From Talinum fruticosum (Eukaryota > Streptophyta > Magnoliopsida > Caryophyllales > Talinaceae), in assembly GCA_021018815.1 (NCBI GenBank), contig JAITYX010000007.1, positions 1,240,001 to 1,304,000 on the forward strand: a stretch of DNA of 64,000 nucleotides, read 5' to 3'. Numbering within the stretch: position 1 is the first letter of the stretch; the number at the start of each line of letters is the position of its first letter. Shown here one piece after another: positions 1-12,199 of this stretch. A model generated the notes under the pieces. It searched no databases, was not told where the DNA came from, and saw only the letters and a program-made list of their open reading frames with translations. A program made the translations under genes and the position numbers.

Positions 1-52
1 CTCCATATAGTGTTTAAGAGGGGTGTTTATGTGTGTGTGTGTGTTTGTATAA

Positions 53-650
53 GGTTTTCCTTTTTGTTTACAATTTTGTCATATTATACATTATAATAAA
101 CTAGACATGAAATTTTTATGTTTACAAAATGCAAAGGACAATGAATATGAAGAAAATGTCGAGGTCACCCTTGAATTTGCTTTAATGACTCAAGACATAA
201 CATGAACTATAGCTATCATGACCTTTGCTATTTTTAACTATGAGGTCAGATTTACAAGGTAAAATATGGAGTCTATCTCGGAGCATTAGTCGGTCCACGA
301 AGAAAGCAAAGAGGGGTAAAGGGTTCATTAGAGAAAAGGGTTATAAACAATAACCGTCTTATCACCCTTTTCTCTAATGAACCCTTTACCCCCTCTTCCC
401 TTTATTCGTGGACCGACCCACGTTGCAAATAGACTTTATGTTTTGCCTTGTGAACCCGACCTCATTGTTAAAGACAACAAGGGTCATGAAAACTAGAGTT
501 CTTGTTATGTCTAGAGTCATCAAACCAAATTCAATGGTGGCCTCGACATTTCTTCATATTCATTGTCTTATGCATTACGTAAACTTTAAAAAATTCATGT
601 TCTCTAGTTTTTGATAATGTATAATACAACAAATTTGCAACCAAAAAGGA
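53..650. repeat. Long foldback (inverted duplication), arms about 285 bp
   Basis: The left arm (about 53-341) is the near reverse complement of the right arm (about 364-650), with a loop of about 22 bases. The match is nearly perfect beside the loop (31 bases at 311-341 against 364-395). It continues outward through blocks such as the one beginning cgtggaccgac, with scattered substitutions and short gaps, to the paired ends ttccttttt / aaaaaggaa. A transcript would fold into a long hairpin. No transposase or recognised terminal motif is present. It could be a foldback MITE or an inverted gene-fragment duplication. Small ORFs inside it are not conserved between arms. Confidence 0.85.
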
Positions 651-1740
651 AACTGAAAATTTCGATAAGTACACAAATGAGTCTACCCTAACATCACCTC
701 ATCAAAATAAACAAATTTGGAGACAAATTTATCTTTGTAACAAGTTTTTGGGGATAGCCCTATATATCCAATAATCTTTCCAATTATGTACATTTTATAT
801 TAAATTTTCTTCCATTTCATACCTAAACCCTAACTCATAAATCTTTCCATTTCCTAAACCATATGTCATAACTCTTTCGTTTACCTAAATCATACACCCT
901 ATGCCATAACTATTTCGATTTACCTAAACCATATATACAAGTAAACCCTAACTATAATTTTATTTCCCTAAATTACAAAATCCTAAACTTCTAAACCCAT
1001 TTGTCAAAATCTCAAACATTTCAAAAATTTTCAACTTCACAAAGTAAACAAATATTACCCACATTTTCAACATTAAAAATTCAATAATTCAACAATCTCA
1101 AACATTACCCATGGCCGCATTCTCAACATTGAAATAAGTACTGCAGATATATTCACCATTTAACTAACCTATTTTGTAAATAACTTAAAGTAAAAACTAA
1201 GAGAGGGAGAGAGAATCATACCGAAAGAACGATGTCAACACGGCGAGAGTGAGCGAGAGGAAAGAGGGAGCAGCAACCACAGGTGACAACAAGACGAGAG
1301 AGCAAGAGCAGCAACAACAACAAATACACGATGGCAAGGAGAGCGACACCGATGAGGAGAGTGAGACCGGTGAAAGGGCGATGAGAACGACCAGATCTGA
1401 AGTAGTGAGGAGGAGAGCAACTAAAGAAAGAGAGTAAGAGCGAGAGTAGAGAAGATTGTGAAACTAGGGGTGGCCAGTAGCGGTGTAGCAGGTAGTAGTT
1501 CTTGCATTTCTAGGTTTTCCGGACATACATTTCATTATGGTTCAATTGAAGAACTGTTATAATAGAGGATCTATGACTATGGTTCTTTCACATGCCACAG
1601 CCTCATTTCTCTTGAAGGTTTTTTCTTTTAACCTCATAAATTGCCCGTAATAAAAAAGTTATATCTATAGTAGTAGAAGCACAAGAGTTGTATCTCAACG
1701 AATCGATGGGAAACATTTTGAACATATAGTATGGTGGCGA
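651..1740. other. AT-rich spacer with degenerate short repeats, no gene
   Basis: At 780-1000 there are loose repetitions of phrases like cctaaaccatat and accctaac. From about 1190 to 1440 the plus strand is purine-rich (gagag-type). No coding similarity was recognised on either strand. The purine-rich part may be the 5' non-coding region of the Harbinger element that follows, but its terminus was not found. Confidence 0.5.
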
Positions 1741-1759
1741 CTGCTCCCTAAACATTCGA

Positions 1760-2070
1760 ATGGAAGACTTTTTGCTTTGAAAGTAATGATGATTGCTCAA
1801 AACGAATAAGGCATAATGAGATAGAGGCACACTCTAATTCATCTACCCAAGTAAGAAAGGATCAATCCAATGAGGATGGAGGTGACCTTTTCCGGCCTAT
1901 TGGCGTAAAAGTATCCAAGAGGAAACTTAAAGAGAAGGAAACAAGCATAATTGTTAATTTGGTGGCTAACGAATTATTTACAATGACCACAACTACAAAG
2001 GAGAGGAGCGATATGCGACTACGTGAAGGAGTAGATAAGGAAGGCAAATGCAACTAAAGAGTCGGTTCAC
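1760..2070 (+). pseudogene. Harbinger ORF1-like (Myb/NAM-associated) fragment
   Basis: A reading frame from about 1803 to 2057 encodes an acidic, Ser-rich stretch. It is followed by the block FRPIGVKVSKRKLKEKE and a helical Lys/Arg/Glu-rich tail. The RP-x-G-x-K-x-x-K pattern resembles the C-terminal NAM-associated segment of the Myb/trihelix-like accessory protein (ORF1) of plant PIF/Harbinger transposons. That accessory protein helps import the transposase and bind DNA. The upstream DNA-binding part was not recognised and stops flank the segment, so this is a remnant. Its place just before a Harbinger transposase on the same strand supports the assignment. The family call rests on a short motif. 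Confidence 0.5.
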
Positions 2071-2449
2071 CTTTTACGTGAATATGAGTAGCGTAAACAA
2101 TTTAAGTAGGAGGAAAAAGGTTATGAGGATGACGTTGATGGCATGTCTCATAGATAAGCAGTAATATTATAGAGGTGTACATGAACGGATCTTGAGCAAG
2201 TATCGCCAAACATCCGAGTAATACTTGCTCCTTAGCTTGAATAGGAATAGTCGTAGAATTAATTTTAGTTATAGTTGAAGTTGGTTATGTCATTATGCAT
2301 ATATTTTTATGTATGTTTCTTAACTTTTGACTAATTTTCTTATCTTTACTTTGGTAAGAACTTTTGTAACAACTTTTATTTGTGTAAGGAAAACTTTCAT
2401 TTTCCTGTTCATCATACCTTTCTTCTAATGTTATTTCTGCTATTTATAT

Positions 2450-3770
2450 TATGTTTTGCATAGGCATCGGACCATGGATCATCCATCTTCATCTTCCTCA
2501 CCATCTTCGGACGACTTTACATGGATAATTAAAGAGTCCGATGATGATATGCCTTTTTGGAAGAATTACTTGACGTTGAAACTAAATTCCAACATATGCT
2601 TAAGATTTGGCAAGTTACGAAATCGATGCAACGTTCATCTTCATCTAGGCCACATAGGGAAAAAATATATATATATATTCAGGGAAATCAAGAAGAAACT
2701 CACAATTGCTTGTACCAAGACTATTTTGTAGATAAACCTGTGTATAAAGTGCAATAGTTTTGTTATAGATTTCGAATGCGAAAGCACTTATTTGTTCGCA
2801 TAGTGCAAGCCCTCGAGAATTACTCCGATTACTTTAAGTTGAGGTATCATGCACTTGGTCGGCCAAGCTTGTCACCACTAACTAAGTGTACTACAACCAT
2901 GAGGATGTTGGTGTATGCTGATTGTGTGGATGAACACTTGAAAGTAGATGAGAGCTCAACACTTGACTCGCATGAAGAATGAGTACTTAAGAAAGCTAAC
3001 TCAAGCTAATTTCAATTGTCTCTTGCCCGGAGGGGATGCTTGTGATTTCCCATGAATGTTGGGAAGTATTGACTGTATGCATTGAGAGTGGAAATATTGT
3101 CCTACAGCATGGAAAGAAGCATTCACCAAAAGTATATACAAAGTGCCAATAATTATTCTTGAAGCTTGGAGATCGTATGATTTTTTGATATGGAGTGCCT
3201 TCTTCGGATGCCTAGGAAGTCTTAATAACATCGACATCCTTGATCGTTCCCTAATGTCCCAAGAGTTGTATTAAGACCGAGCTCGAAATGCGAATATATT
3301 TTCAGTGGTCATATGTATATCATCCCATACTTTCGTCGAATGGTATATATCCGAAATAGGCTACTTTTGTCAAAACGATCCCAACACCGTAAGGTCTAAA
3401 AGCAAAATTATTTTTGAATGACAAGAGGTTGTAAGGAAGGATGTGGAGGGAGCGTTTGCGCTTTGCAATAATTTGTGGCCTTTGTCGCTTAATGGAGGAA
3501 GATGACATGGGTTAAATAATGAAAGTTTGTATAATACTCCACAACATATAGTTGAGACAAGTAGGATCAATACAACCTTACTTATTATTATGATTATGAG
3601 TAAGTGGATACATGTACCCCATCACCTAATCTCCAACATGACCATCACCCATGTTATGTAACTTACTTTCGAAAATCAGCTGAATTTAGAGACAGCGAAA
3701 CTCATGCATGTCTCCAAGCGAACTTAGTTGAAGAAATATGAAAATGAAATTTGGCGCGACAGAAAAATAA
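2450..3770 (+). pseudogene. PIF/Harbinger DDE transposase (ALP1/HARBI1-like), decayed
   Basis: Several plus-strand frames together follow a plant Harbinger transposase. It opens with a Ser-rich start (MDHPSSSSSPSSDDF, 2466). Next comes the helical block LFVRIVQALENYSDYFKLRY with GRPSLSPLTKCTTTMRMLVY (about 2776-2930). The catalytic-core signature GSIDCMHWEWKYCPTAWK follows (about 3062-3115), then IILEAWRSYDFLIWSAFFG and NNIDILDRS (about 3150-3250). A decayed C-terminus has the RD-x-x-TH-x-x-LQ-x-DLVE pattern near 3690-3740. The core motifs IDCMHW and NDIN/NNID belong to the nuclease that cuts and joins transposon ends. At least three frame changes and several stops make it non-functional. An ORF1-like remnant lies upstream and an inverted-repeat arm begins directly after it. 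Confidence 0.85.
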
Positions 3771-3829
3771 GTGATCCATTTTTTTATTTTTTTTGCACTG
3801 TCCGTATTCCATGTGCTGCATTATTGTAA

Positions 3830-4560
3830 TAACATTGCAATTATTATCGAATTTTTTAGTTAATTTAATTTCAAATATTATTCTATCATTTGTTAAAAAA
3901 TCGTAAAATCAATTAATTAAGTTCAATCTTCATAATACACCGAAAATTATTTATATATATTACAAAAATAAACAATAATGCAAAACAAAAGAGGTAAAAA
4001 TAATTAAATATGTTGATGAGGGGCTCTATGGAGATTATTTAAATGGGCGAACCTTATTAGTGAGCCTTGTATTTTGAAAGTAAGGATTTAAGAGAGAGAA
4101 AAAGGAGGTTCTTGGTTGAGGTGTCACTCGTAAACCTCCAACGAGTGAGCCTAAAACAAACTCACCCACTCGGAGGAGTTCTTATAGCATCTACAATGCA
4201 ACGGCCAATTTTAGGCTCACCTGATGGGCACCTATAGTGACACATCAACAAGTGCCTCTTTTCTCTCTCTCCTAAATCCTTACTTCTACAATACAAGACT
4301 CACCAACAAGGCTCACTCATTTAAATAATCCACATGGCGCCCACTCATCAACATGTTTAATTAGTTTACCTATTTTATTTACATTGTTATTTATTTTTAT
4401 AATATATATAAAAAAATTATTCGCTGCCTATAAAGATTTAAATTAATTATTTTAGGTTGCTATTTTTTGTAAAACAAATTATACAATAACAATTATAAAT
4501 TTTATTAAATAAAAAGATACAATAATAATAGCAATATTATTATAATAATACAACAAGTAA
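3830..4560. repeat. Inverted-repeat MITE-like unit derived from Harbinger 3' end
   Basis: The left arm (about 3830-4165) is the imperfect reverse complement of the right arm (about 4205-4560), around a short centre. Matching blocks include gttgatgag/ctcatcaac, the run around taaggatttaagagagag/ctctctctcctaaatcctta, and an AT-rich distal block. The right arm starts as tta-tagcatctacaatg, like the GAGCATCTCCAATG ends with TTA/TAA target sites of plant Harbinger/Tourist elements. The left arm starts about 60 bp after the transposase C-terminus, so it is probably the 3' non-coding end of that transposon. A third, single-arm copy lies at 19057-19420. Confidence 0.75.
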
Positions 4561-4923
4561 ATTAATTATTTTAGATTATAATTTTTTTTAAAAGTGATAC
4601 AATAATATTAAAAATTTATTAAATAAAAATAAATGGTAATAGCAATGTTAATAATATTAGAATAATAACAATTATTTATTTTTCATAGAATAATAATAGT
4701 ATTAGAAATTATTGATAGCCTTTCTTTATATATCAAAAAAAAAAAGAAATTGTTAATCCCAAGTACTTATTTTCATACAACACTAATCCGTTACATTTTC
4801 AATCAATTGGCCACCAAATTTCATTCGCCCATCTCATTTCGTTTTCTTACCCAAATTGAATTATATTTTTCATTAATACACAGCAGCACAAATGAGTTAA
4901 TTATATCAATTCTCTCTCCTAAC
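4561..4923. other. AT-rich flank with a duplicated arm segment, no gene
   Basis: 4562-4705 repeats, with changes, the preceding segment 4441-4550 (both run from attaattatttta through attttattaaataaaa to aataatag), so the outer arm is tandemly duplicated. 4745-4923 is unique-looking AT-rich sequence up to the target site of the following retrotransposon. No coding signal was seen. Confidence 0.5.
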
Positions 4924-6504
4924 CGAAGACTCGGACACTACAAAATACTTTTCCGAGTTGTATAAAAGGAATCGGTATAACAATCTCATACCTACGAGTT
5001 TTGATTCCAAGGCATTCTCTCGTATCTCGAAACTTCTTTGAGTAAAATAGTATCTTTTCCGAGTGATACGGATCTTACTTATTATATTTCTTGCTTATCC
5101 GTAAGCTGACTCGTAAAACTCGGCTCTTTGTTCCGAGTCCAACATCACTCAGATTTATCGCAGATTGAATAGACTGGTGTTTCGTCTTTTCTCACTCGGA
5201 ATCCGACTTGTGGTTATAAGTCCTATTTTGTTATAGTCAGTATTTTTAGTTTGTTTCATGCTTAGTCTATATCAAGTTAATTCTCTCCGATATTCTTTAC
5301 TCGAACTTGATTCTTCGCTTAAACTAAGTCGGATGGAATTCCGAGTATCATGGATATTTGGACTCGGAAAATTCCATTTCGTTTCGACTCGGATAATCGG
5401 TTGCTTTATTTATCATAATTATTTTATTATCTCGTGTCTAATCTTGGGCCAAAGTATTTTATACTTTGAGAACCAAAATTGATTTACTTTTGTAGGTTAT
5501 TCAATCGAGGATACACTTTTCAAACTACAAAAGTAACCTGGCTTCGTAACGTCAAATCACCAGCAGACATGGCTTTTCACCTTCTCTCGCTCCAGTCCCA
5601 GTAGATTGTGTCGTGGCTGTCTGTTTCCAAATCTGGAAAACTCGAACGCCAAGCTTAACGGTGGTTTCCACCTTATCTTTCGTACACCGCTAATGGTTTT
5701 TGGGACTTCCAAGAGAGTTAAACCGTTGTCCAACTTTCACATTACAACGGATACTTTCCGAGTGACTTAGAAAGCTTCTATCAACGGTCACGAGAGGACT
5801 CTCGATCAGCAAATGAAGATAACGACTACTCTGCCTGGTCATCTATAAATAGAAGCCATCTCACAAGACTTGAAGATTGCCGAACATATTGCTAATACAC
5901 ATACTTGCTAAAAGTTATTGTATTTACTTTCAATCTTCAACTTACAACTCCCACTCGTAATTCATTACTTTCCGAGTTGTAAGGTCTTGTACCCGACTAC
6001 AAACTCTTTCTTACATTTTCTGTAAGGTCCCTTGACTAAGGTGTAAGGGTTAACTCAACTTAGTTGTCCCTAGCTGTAAGGGTTATCTCAGCTAGAAAGT
6101 ACTAGATCGGATAAGGGAATTTCGAGTCTAGGAAAACTTGTATAGAGTTGTCTAAGGGAACAACTCGAGTTCGGTCAGTTCACGGTATTTTGTGGACTCA
6201 AAATAGTGAATTTGACTTCGTGTCCGGATTGACACGGTCCGTGGTTTTCTCGCCCCGGGAGGGTTTCCACGTAATCTCTAAGTGTTACCTTTCCGAGTTC
6301 ATTCTAGACTCGGATCGCTTTACTGCCTCTTGCTCATTCTCGCTTGATAGCCTTCTCGAGTCCAATCTTTTCGACCCTACTGATAGACTTAAAATCTGTC
6401 TCTGTCTTATTTTTGACAGAAGAGCTAAAGTTTCCACGGAAAAACTTCTATCACCCTATTCACCCCCTCTAGGGTGACTCGGACTCTCCCCGAGCAAACC
6501 TTCA
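4924..6504 (+). repeat. 5' LTR of element A (1581 bp)
   Basis: It begins cgaagactcggacac (TG changed to CG) and ends gcaaaccttca. The same sequence recurs as the 3' LTR from 14166 and as the solo LTR at 45965-47544. A TATA box (tataaata) lies at 5843-5850 after ggtcatc, with the likely transcript start and R region downstream. A segment around 6220-6240 (gacacggtccgtgg) is conserved in all copies, including the element B type. Confidence 0.9.
5842..5851 (+). promoter_or_regulatory. LTR TATA box, element A
   Basis: ctataaatag lies about 660 bp upstream of the LTR end. The same box recurs at the equivalent place in the 3' LTR (near 15087) and in the solo LTR (near 46879). Element B has tatatata at its equivalent sites (near 20820 and 30160). 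Conservation of the box between diverged LTR types supports a core promoter role. Confidence 0.6.
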
Positions 6505-6505
6505 A

Positions 6506-6518
6506 TTGGTATCGAGCC
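6506..6518 (+). other. Primer binding site, element A
   Basis: ttggtatcgagcc begins one base after the LTR end. It resembles the initiator-Met tRNA complement TGGTATCAGAGC used by plant Copia elements, with a small internal change. The identical string follows the 5' LTR of element B. Confidence 0.8.
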
Positions 6519-6563
6519 TAGCCTTTCAGAAAGGATCTAACAATCCAAAGGTTTAAAGATCAA

Positions 6564-8375
6564 ATGGCTCGTAACACCGGAGAGTTCGACGAAGGAAGAT
6601 CTTCCAACAGGCCACCAAAATTCAAAGGATCAAACTTTGGGCACTCGGAAGAAGCTTATGGAATGTTTTCTTATGGATCATGATGAAGAGGTATGGGAAA
6701 TCATACAACAAGGAAACTACATTCCAATGAAGACAGATGAATTCGTAATCATTCCCAAGAAAAAGGCCGAGTTCACACCGTAAGAAGCAGAGAAGTTCGT
6801 AAAGAACTTCAAAGCAATGAACATCCTTATGTGCGCCATAAGCTCGGAAGAATATAATCGAGTCTCCGCCTATGACTCTGCTAAAGAGGTGTGGGATACT
6901 TTAGTCAACACCTACGAAGGTACAAGTCAGGTAAGACAAGCAAAGATCAGCCAGTATCTTCATAAATATGAGCTTTTCAAAATGGAGCCAGAGGAGAACA
7001 TTACTAAGATCTTCATTCGCTTCACCGAGATTACCAATAATCTCAAATCTCCGGGAAAGAAAATTTCTCATGAAGAAATGTGCCGGAAAATTCTCGAAGC
7101 CTACCCAAGAGACGATGGGGTCCGAAGGTGACAGCCATAGAGGAGGCTCGGAACCTTTCACTCTTAAAGCCGACGAGCTCATCGGAAAGCTTCTAACTCA
7201 TGAGATCCATCTAGAAGAAGAGGATGCTGAGGGCAGTACCAAAAGAAACTTAGCGCCGAAAGCCTCGTAATCCAAAGAAGCAAATCCGAGCTCTTCCGAC
7301 TCGTAAGACGATCCCATGGCACTCATTGCAAGAGGCTTCAAGAGAATGATGAAGCACAAAAGATGGGACAAAAGGCCAAAAGAAGAATTCTACAAGAAGG
7401 ATAAGAAAGACAGAAAAGGTAAGTTTACTTCCCGTCTAAATTTTCTTTGACTAAGAATTCTGGTTGTTTCGAATGTGGCAAGCAAAGATCACATAGTCAA
7501 GGACTCGTCCAAAAAGGAAAAGGGACAGAAAGAAGAAGAAAGCCATGATGGCAACATGGAGCGATGAGGATTCCTCGGAAGATGATGAGGACTCGGATGA
7601 CTCAAAATGTCTCGATGGCAATTTCTAATTCGGAAGCCGAACAGAGTCGACTCGCACTCGCACTCGGACAATGAGGAAACAAATCCTCAGGAGGTAATCG
7701 AATACTTTCTTAAGTTCTCCAAAGTTGATTTAGCTAAGTATATTTTTACTTTGGAAGAAAAGTCCAATTCTGATTCTTCTTAATTCAAAGAACAACTTGA
7801 GTTAATCACTTCTAAGAGCATTTCCTTGAAAAATGAATTAGAAAAACCGAGACTCTCATTCGGAGAACTCAAGACTAGTGCTCAATCTAATGAGACCGAG
7901 TCCGAGCCGCTCAGAAAAGAAAATGAGCAATTAAAAGGGAAGCTCACTGAGTTTCAAGATTTGGTTTTAAAGTTTACTCAAGGTCGAAGAACCTTGACAT
8001 GCTCTTAGGATCACAATGTGTCGCTTTTCGAAAAGAAGGTCTTGGTTTCAACAAAGAGGAAGAATCTAATTCCTACACGTAATTGCTTAAAAGGATTCCG
8101 TAACCGTAAAGTTCAGGAAAGCCGAGCATGGCCCCATTCACGTAAATGAAGGGAGGACTAAGCCCAGAACTATTTACAAAAAGAAACCATTATCTCCTCG
8201 TTTCAAAAGGAAAGGTTTTCAAAAAGAAAGAGACACAGACTCGGCTTCTCGAGTGGAAGACTCGGAATCCGACAAAACCCAAAGTCATTCAAATCTGGGT
8301 TCCGAAACACCTTCTTCCTCGTAAAAGGACCACAAGAAGGAATGTTACTGGGTTCGTTAGAGGAAGTGAGAAGGG
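6564..8375 (+). pseudogene. Element A gag polyprotein, broken
   Basis: The start codon at 6564 (MARN...) is the first ATG after the primer site and is shared with element B. The frame is soon lost, but coding blocks continue. The UBN2-type gag core (WDTLVNTYEGTSQVRQAKIS, about 6891-6950) is followed by EENITKIFIRFTEITNNLKSP and a Lys-rich nucleocapsid segment with MALIARGFKRMMKH (about 7317). A degenerate CCHC knuckle beginning CFECG (about 7465) and an acidic Ser/Glu coiled region (7826-7990) complete it. Gag forms the cytoplasmic particle that packages the element RNA. At least five frame changes are visible, so no full-length product is possible as read. Confidence 0.85.
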
Positions 8376-8379
8376 TTAG

Positions 8380-11300
8380 ATTCTCTCTGTTTTGCAGGTC
8401 ACTCGTAAAAGATCAAAAGGACATTGGTACCTGGACAGCGGATGTTCACGATACATGTCAGGTGACCAAGGACTCTTTTCCGAGCTAGAATCATACAAAG
8501 GAGGAAAAGTGACTTTTGGAGATGACAAAGAAAGGCAAGATAGTGGGTATTGGCAAGATTGGAAATGGAAGCAATCTGGTGAGCCCAGTCTACCTTATCA
8601 AAGGACTAAAATACAATCCGCTTAGCATCTCCCAGCTATGCGACAAAGGTCGGAGGTAAGATTCACTCGATCTAAGTGCTACATCTCGGATGAGACCACC
8701 AAAGAGATAAAGCTCTCGGTAAGAGATCCGGTAACACTTATATCATTCCTCTTTCCGACCCAAGCCAGAATTTATCCTCGCTTAAAAGCATCTCTTCACG
8801 ATGATTCATGGTCTTGGCATCATAGATTAGGTCATATTAGCATGCATACTATCAAAAAGCCGGCATCTCATGGTCTCGGTTAGGGGTTTACCTAACCGTG
8901 TCTTTGAGAAAGACAAAGTTTGTGAAGCATGTACAAGGGGGAAACAGTCGATCCTCATTCAAATCTCTCAAGACTGTTTCGACATCAAAGGTACATGAAC
9001 TGCTGCATATGGATCTATGTGGTGAAATTCCAAGAAAGAGCCTCGGAGGTAAATCCTACATTTTTGTCATTATTGATGACTTTTCAAGATTTACCTGGGT
9101 GTGTTTTCTCAAGCATAAAAATGAAGCCTTCAAGGAGTTCAGCAAGCTCGTAGAAAGATTCAAGTTGAGTCTCGGACTCGGATTCAAAAGATTCGAACCG
9201 ACCATGGAAGGGAGTTCGACTACTCGAATTCTCGTAGTTCCGCGATCGAATGGAATCTCTCACAACTTCTCAAGCACCAAGAACTCCTCAACAGTAATGG
9301 AGTAGTAGAAGGAAAGAACAGAACCCTTGAAGAAATAGCAAGGACGATGATGATTGAACACAATTTGCCTTACTATTTCTGGGCCGAGACAGCCAACACA
9401 AACCTAACTACACTTTGAACAGATGCCTCATCGGACCCATTCTCAAGAAAACACCCTACGAGCTCTACAAAGGGAAGAAGCCAAACATCTCATACTTTAA
9501 GCCCTTTGGTTGCAAGTGTTTTATTCACAATAATGGTAAGAATCACCTAACCAAGTTTGATGCTAGGTCAGATGAAGGTACTTTTCTGGGCTACTCTTCT
9601 CATAGTAAAGCTTATCGTGTCTTTAACAAAAGAACTAACAAAGTGGAAGAAAGCATCCACGTAGTGTTTGATGAGTTTAAACAGGAGAAGCCGAGTGAAT
9701 CATCATACTCGAACCGAAGCTCAGTAGAGATGATGACGAAGCCGAGACTACAAAGACTCAAACTCAACCTCGCTCAAAATGAGGTCACTCGTAACGAGGC
9801 AACTCGTAATGCGACAACTCAAGAACTCACTCGTAACGAACAAACCAATGAAGAAGATCACTCGGAACTAGATCAAGTGGTTCAACCCACAAGTCTCGTG
9901 AATCGGAGAACAGTAAAGCGTTCAAGTTTACTTCTAGTCATCCACTAGAGAATATACTCTTCGACATCAACACTGGGGTAAGAACTCGTTCCTCTCTTCA
10001 TAATCTATGTGCATTCACCGCATTCATCTCATTAACTGAACCCAAAATGCACTAGAGGCCCTTAATGAACCTGAATGGGTAGAGGCAATGCAAGAAGAAC
10101 TAAATCAATTCGAGAGAAACAAAGTCTCGGACTCGACCAACCGACCTTCCGACCACCCAGCTTATAGGAATCAAATGGGTTTTCAAAAACAAACTGGATG
10201 AGGAGGGTGTAATAGTCAAAAATAAGGCTAGACTTGTGGCTCAGGGATATAATCAAGAAGAAGGAATTGATTGTGGGGAAACCTTTGCACCTGTAGCCGA
10301 ATTGAAGCCATTAGAATATCTGTTGGCATTTGCATCCAAAGATGCATATTAAATTATATCAAATGGATGTTAAGTGTGCTTTTCTCAATGGTTTTATTGA
10401 AGAAGAAGTCTATGTCGAGCAGCCTCCTGGTTTTGAAAACTCAGAATTTCCAAATCATGTTTTCAAACTTCAAAAGGCTCTATATGGTCTTAAACAAGCA
10501 CCTCGAGCTTGGTATGAAAGACTCGAGTAGCTTCTTGGTTCAAAATGATTTTAAAAGAGGTCAGATCGACAAGACTCTCTTCATAAAGACCAAGGGGAAA
10601 GATTTCCTTATTGTTCAAATCTATGTTGATGATATTATTTTCGGTGCTACTAATGAGTTTCTATGCCGAGAATTTTCTCGAGTTGATGAGTCAAGAATTC
10701 CAAATGAGCATGATGGGGGAACTTAATTTCTTCCTTGGCTTACAAATCAAACAAGACAAGGATGGAATCTTTGTTCATCAATCTAAGTATACCAAGGAAT
10801 TGTTAAAGAAATACAAACATCAAGATGCAAAGCATGCATCTACACCCATGAGCAAGCAAAGATAAAGCTTGACTCGCATAAGAAAGGTAAACCGATAGAT
10901 CGAAACTCTATCGAGGTATGATTGGATCTCTACTATATCTTACTTCTAGCAGGCCGATATAATGTTCACTGTTTGTCCATGCGCAAGATTTCAAGCTAAT
11001 CCAAAAGAATCACATCTCACTCGCGGTGAAGAGAATATTCAGATATCTTGCAGGCACTCGTAATTTAGGTCTATGGTATTCCGTAGAACTCGTAACCGAC
11101 TCTTTCTGGATACTCAAACGCAGACTACGCAGGATACAAAGTTGATCGAAAGAGCACATCCGGAGCGTGTCAATTTCTGGGTCAATCCCTAATATCTTGG
11201 CACTCGAAAGAAGCGTAACTCGCAGCTCTATCAACCGCCGAAGCTGAGTATATTGCCGCTGGAGCTTGTTGCGCTCGGATTCTTTGGATAAAGCAACGCT

Positions 11301-11565
11301 TAAGAGATCTTGGACTATCATTCAAATCAGTACCTATCAAGTGTGACAACCAACGCGAAATTAGCATCACCAAGAACCCCGTCCAAGCATTCGAAAACAA
11401 AGCATATCGAGGTCGATATCACTTCCTATGCGATCACTCGTAAAAGGTGATATTGAACTTGAGTTCATTCCTACTAATCTTCAATTAGCCGATATCTTTA
11501 CTAAGCCTCTTGGTGAAGATCAATTTTGTTTTATTCGGAATGAGCTTGGTATGTTAAATGCTTAA
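8380..11565 (+). pseudogene. Element A pol (PR-INT-RT-RNaseH), broken
   Basis: In order: a retropepsin signature WYLDSGCSRYMSG (about 8428); the integrase zinc-binding HHRLGH (about 8820) and an integrase core with ELLHMDLCGEIPR and IIDDFSRFTWVCF (about 8995-9105); reverse transcriptase with [20 protein letters not shown] (about 10350) and catalytic YVDDIIFGATN (about 10621); and RNase H with STAEAEY (about 11235), ending GMLNA-stop at 11563-11565. Integrase before RT is diagnostic of Ty1/Copia. The reading frame changes repeatedly, for example near 8630, 9305, 10530 and 10860, and stops such as the one at 10528-10530 occur. The polymerase copies element RNA into DNA and the integrase inserts it; this copy would need a partner. 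Confidence 0.9.
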
Positions 11566-12199
11566 TTATGTGCTATTCTTATTCATTGCATAATTCCGTG
11601 TTATGTTCTTTCACCGTTAATAACCATTAGTTCAGCTTGATTCAGTGATACTCGGGCTGATAGTTATTTCGCGTTTCTAAGTCACTCGAAACCTATCTCG
11701 AGTCAAACTCGCACGTAGAGAAACTTGGACTTCAAATTTTCTGAAACTATCTCTAGATCAGTGGAGAGTTTCGGATCATATTTTTTCAAAATCCTTCTCT
11801 TTCTCTCTCGAGCGCCGTGATCGGATTTTAACCGTGGATTTCTAACCGATGAAATCTTAACCGTTGAAGAGAACCGTCACACCGGTCTTTGGTGACTCGA
11901 TGGACAAGCCGAGTCGAACGGAGTTATACTTAACGGACAGTTGACGGGGCGCTTATTTTCTATAAATAGCGTCTATTCATCTTCGTCTCGGTACTCTAAA
12001 CTCCATCTCTCTCAAACGAAACCTCTTGCGGAAGATTACTACGTGAACAGTCATCCTTGATCGTCCGCAAGCGTCAAAGAAGCCATCTCTCGTAAGTTTC
12101 GACTGCTCTCATCTCTTTCTTCTACATTTTCTTTTCTTCTCTTCTACATCTCCTTCTCTTTTCTACTCGAAAGCTTCATCTTTCCTTCCTTCTCTCAAA
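11566..12199 (+). other. Element A spacer between pol and the 3' ORF
   Basis: No ORF of note. A TATA-like tataaatag at about 11961-11969 lies some 240 bp before the downstream ORF, and element B has tataaatag at the equivalent place (near 26937). This raises the possibility of a separate subgenomic promoter for the 3' ORF. Pyrimidine-rich sequence follows just ahead of the ORF in both elements. Confidence 0.45.

Noticed and set aside
408..614. 68-codon ORF in the right arm of the foldback
   Set aside because: It is not preserved in the mirrored left arm and has no recognisable domain.
780..1000. Telomere-like ccctaaac words
   Set aside because: They are irregular and mixed with other AT-rich phrases; no run of the plant telomere unit is present.
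1235..1437. Glu/Arg-rich ORF upstream of the Harbinger remnant
   Set aside because: It lies in purine-rich low-complexity sequence, with an equally open Ser-rich frame on the other strand.
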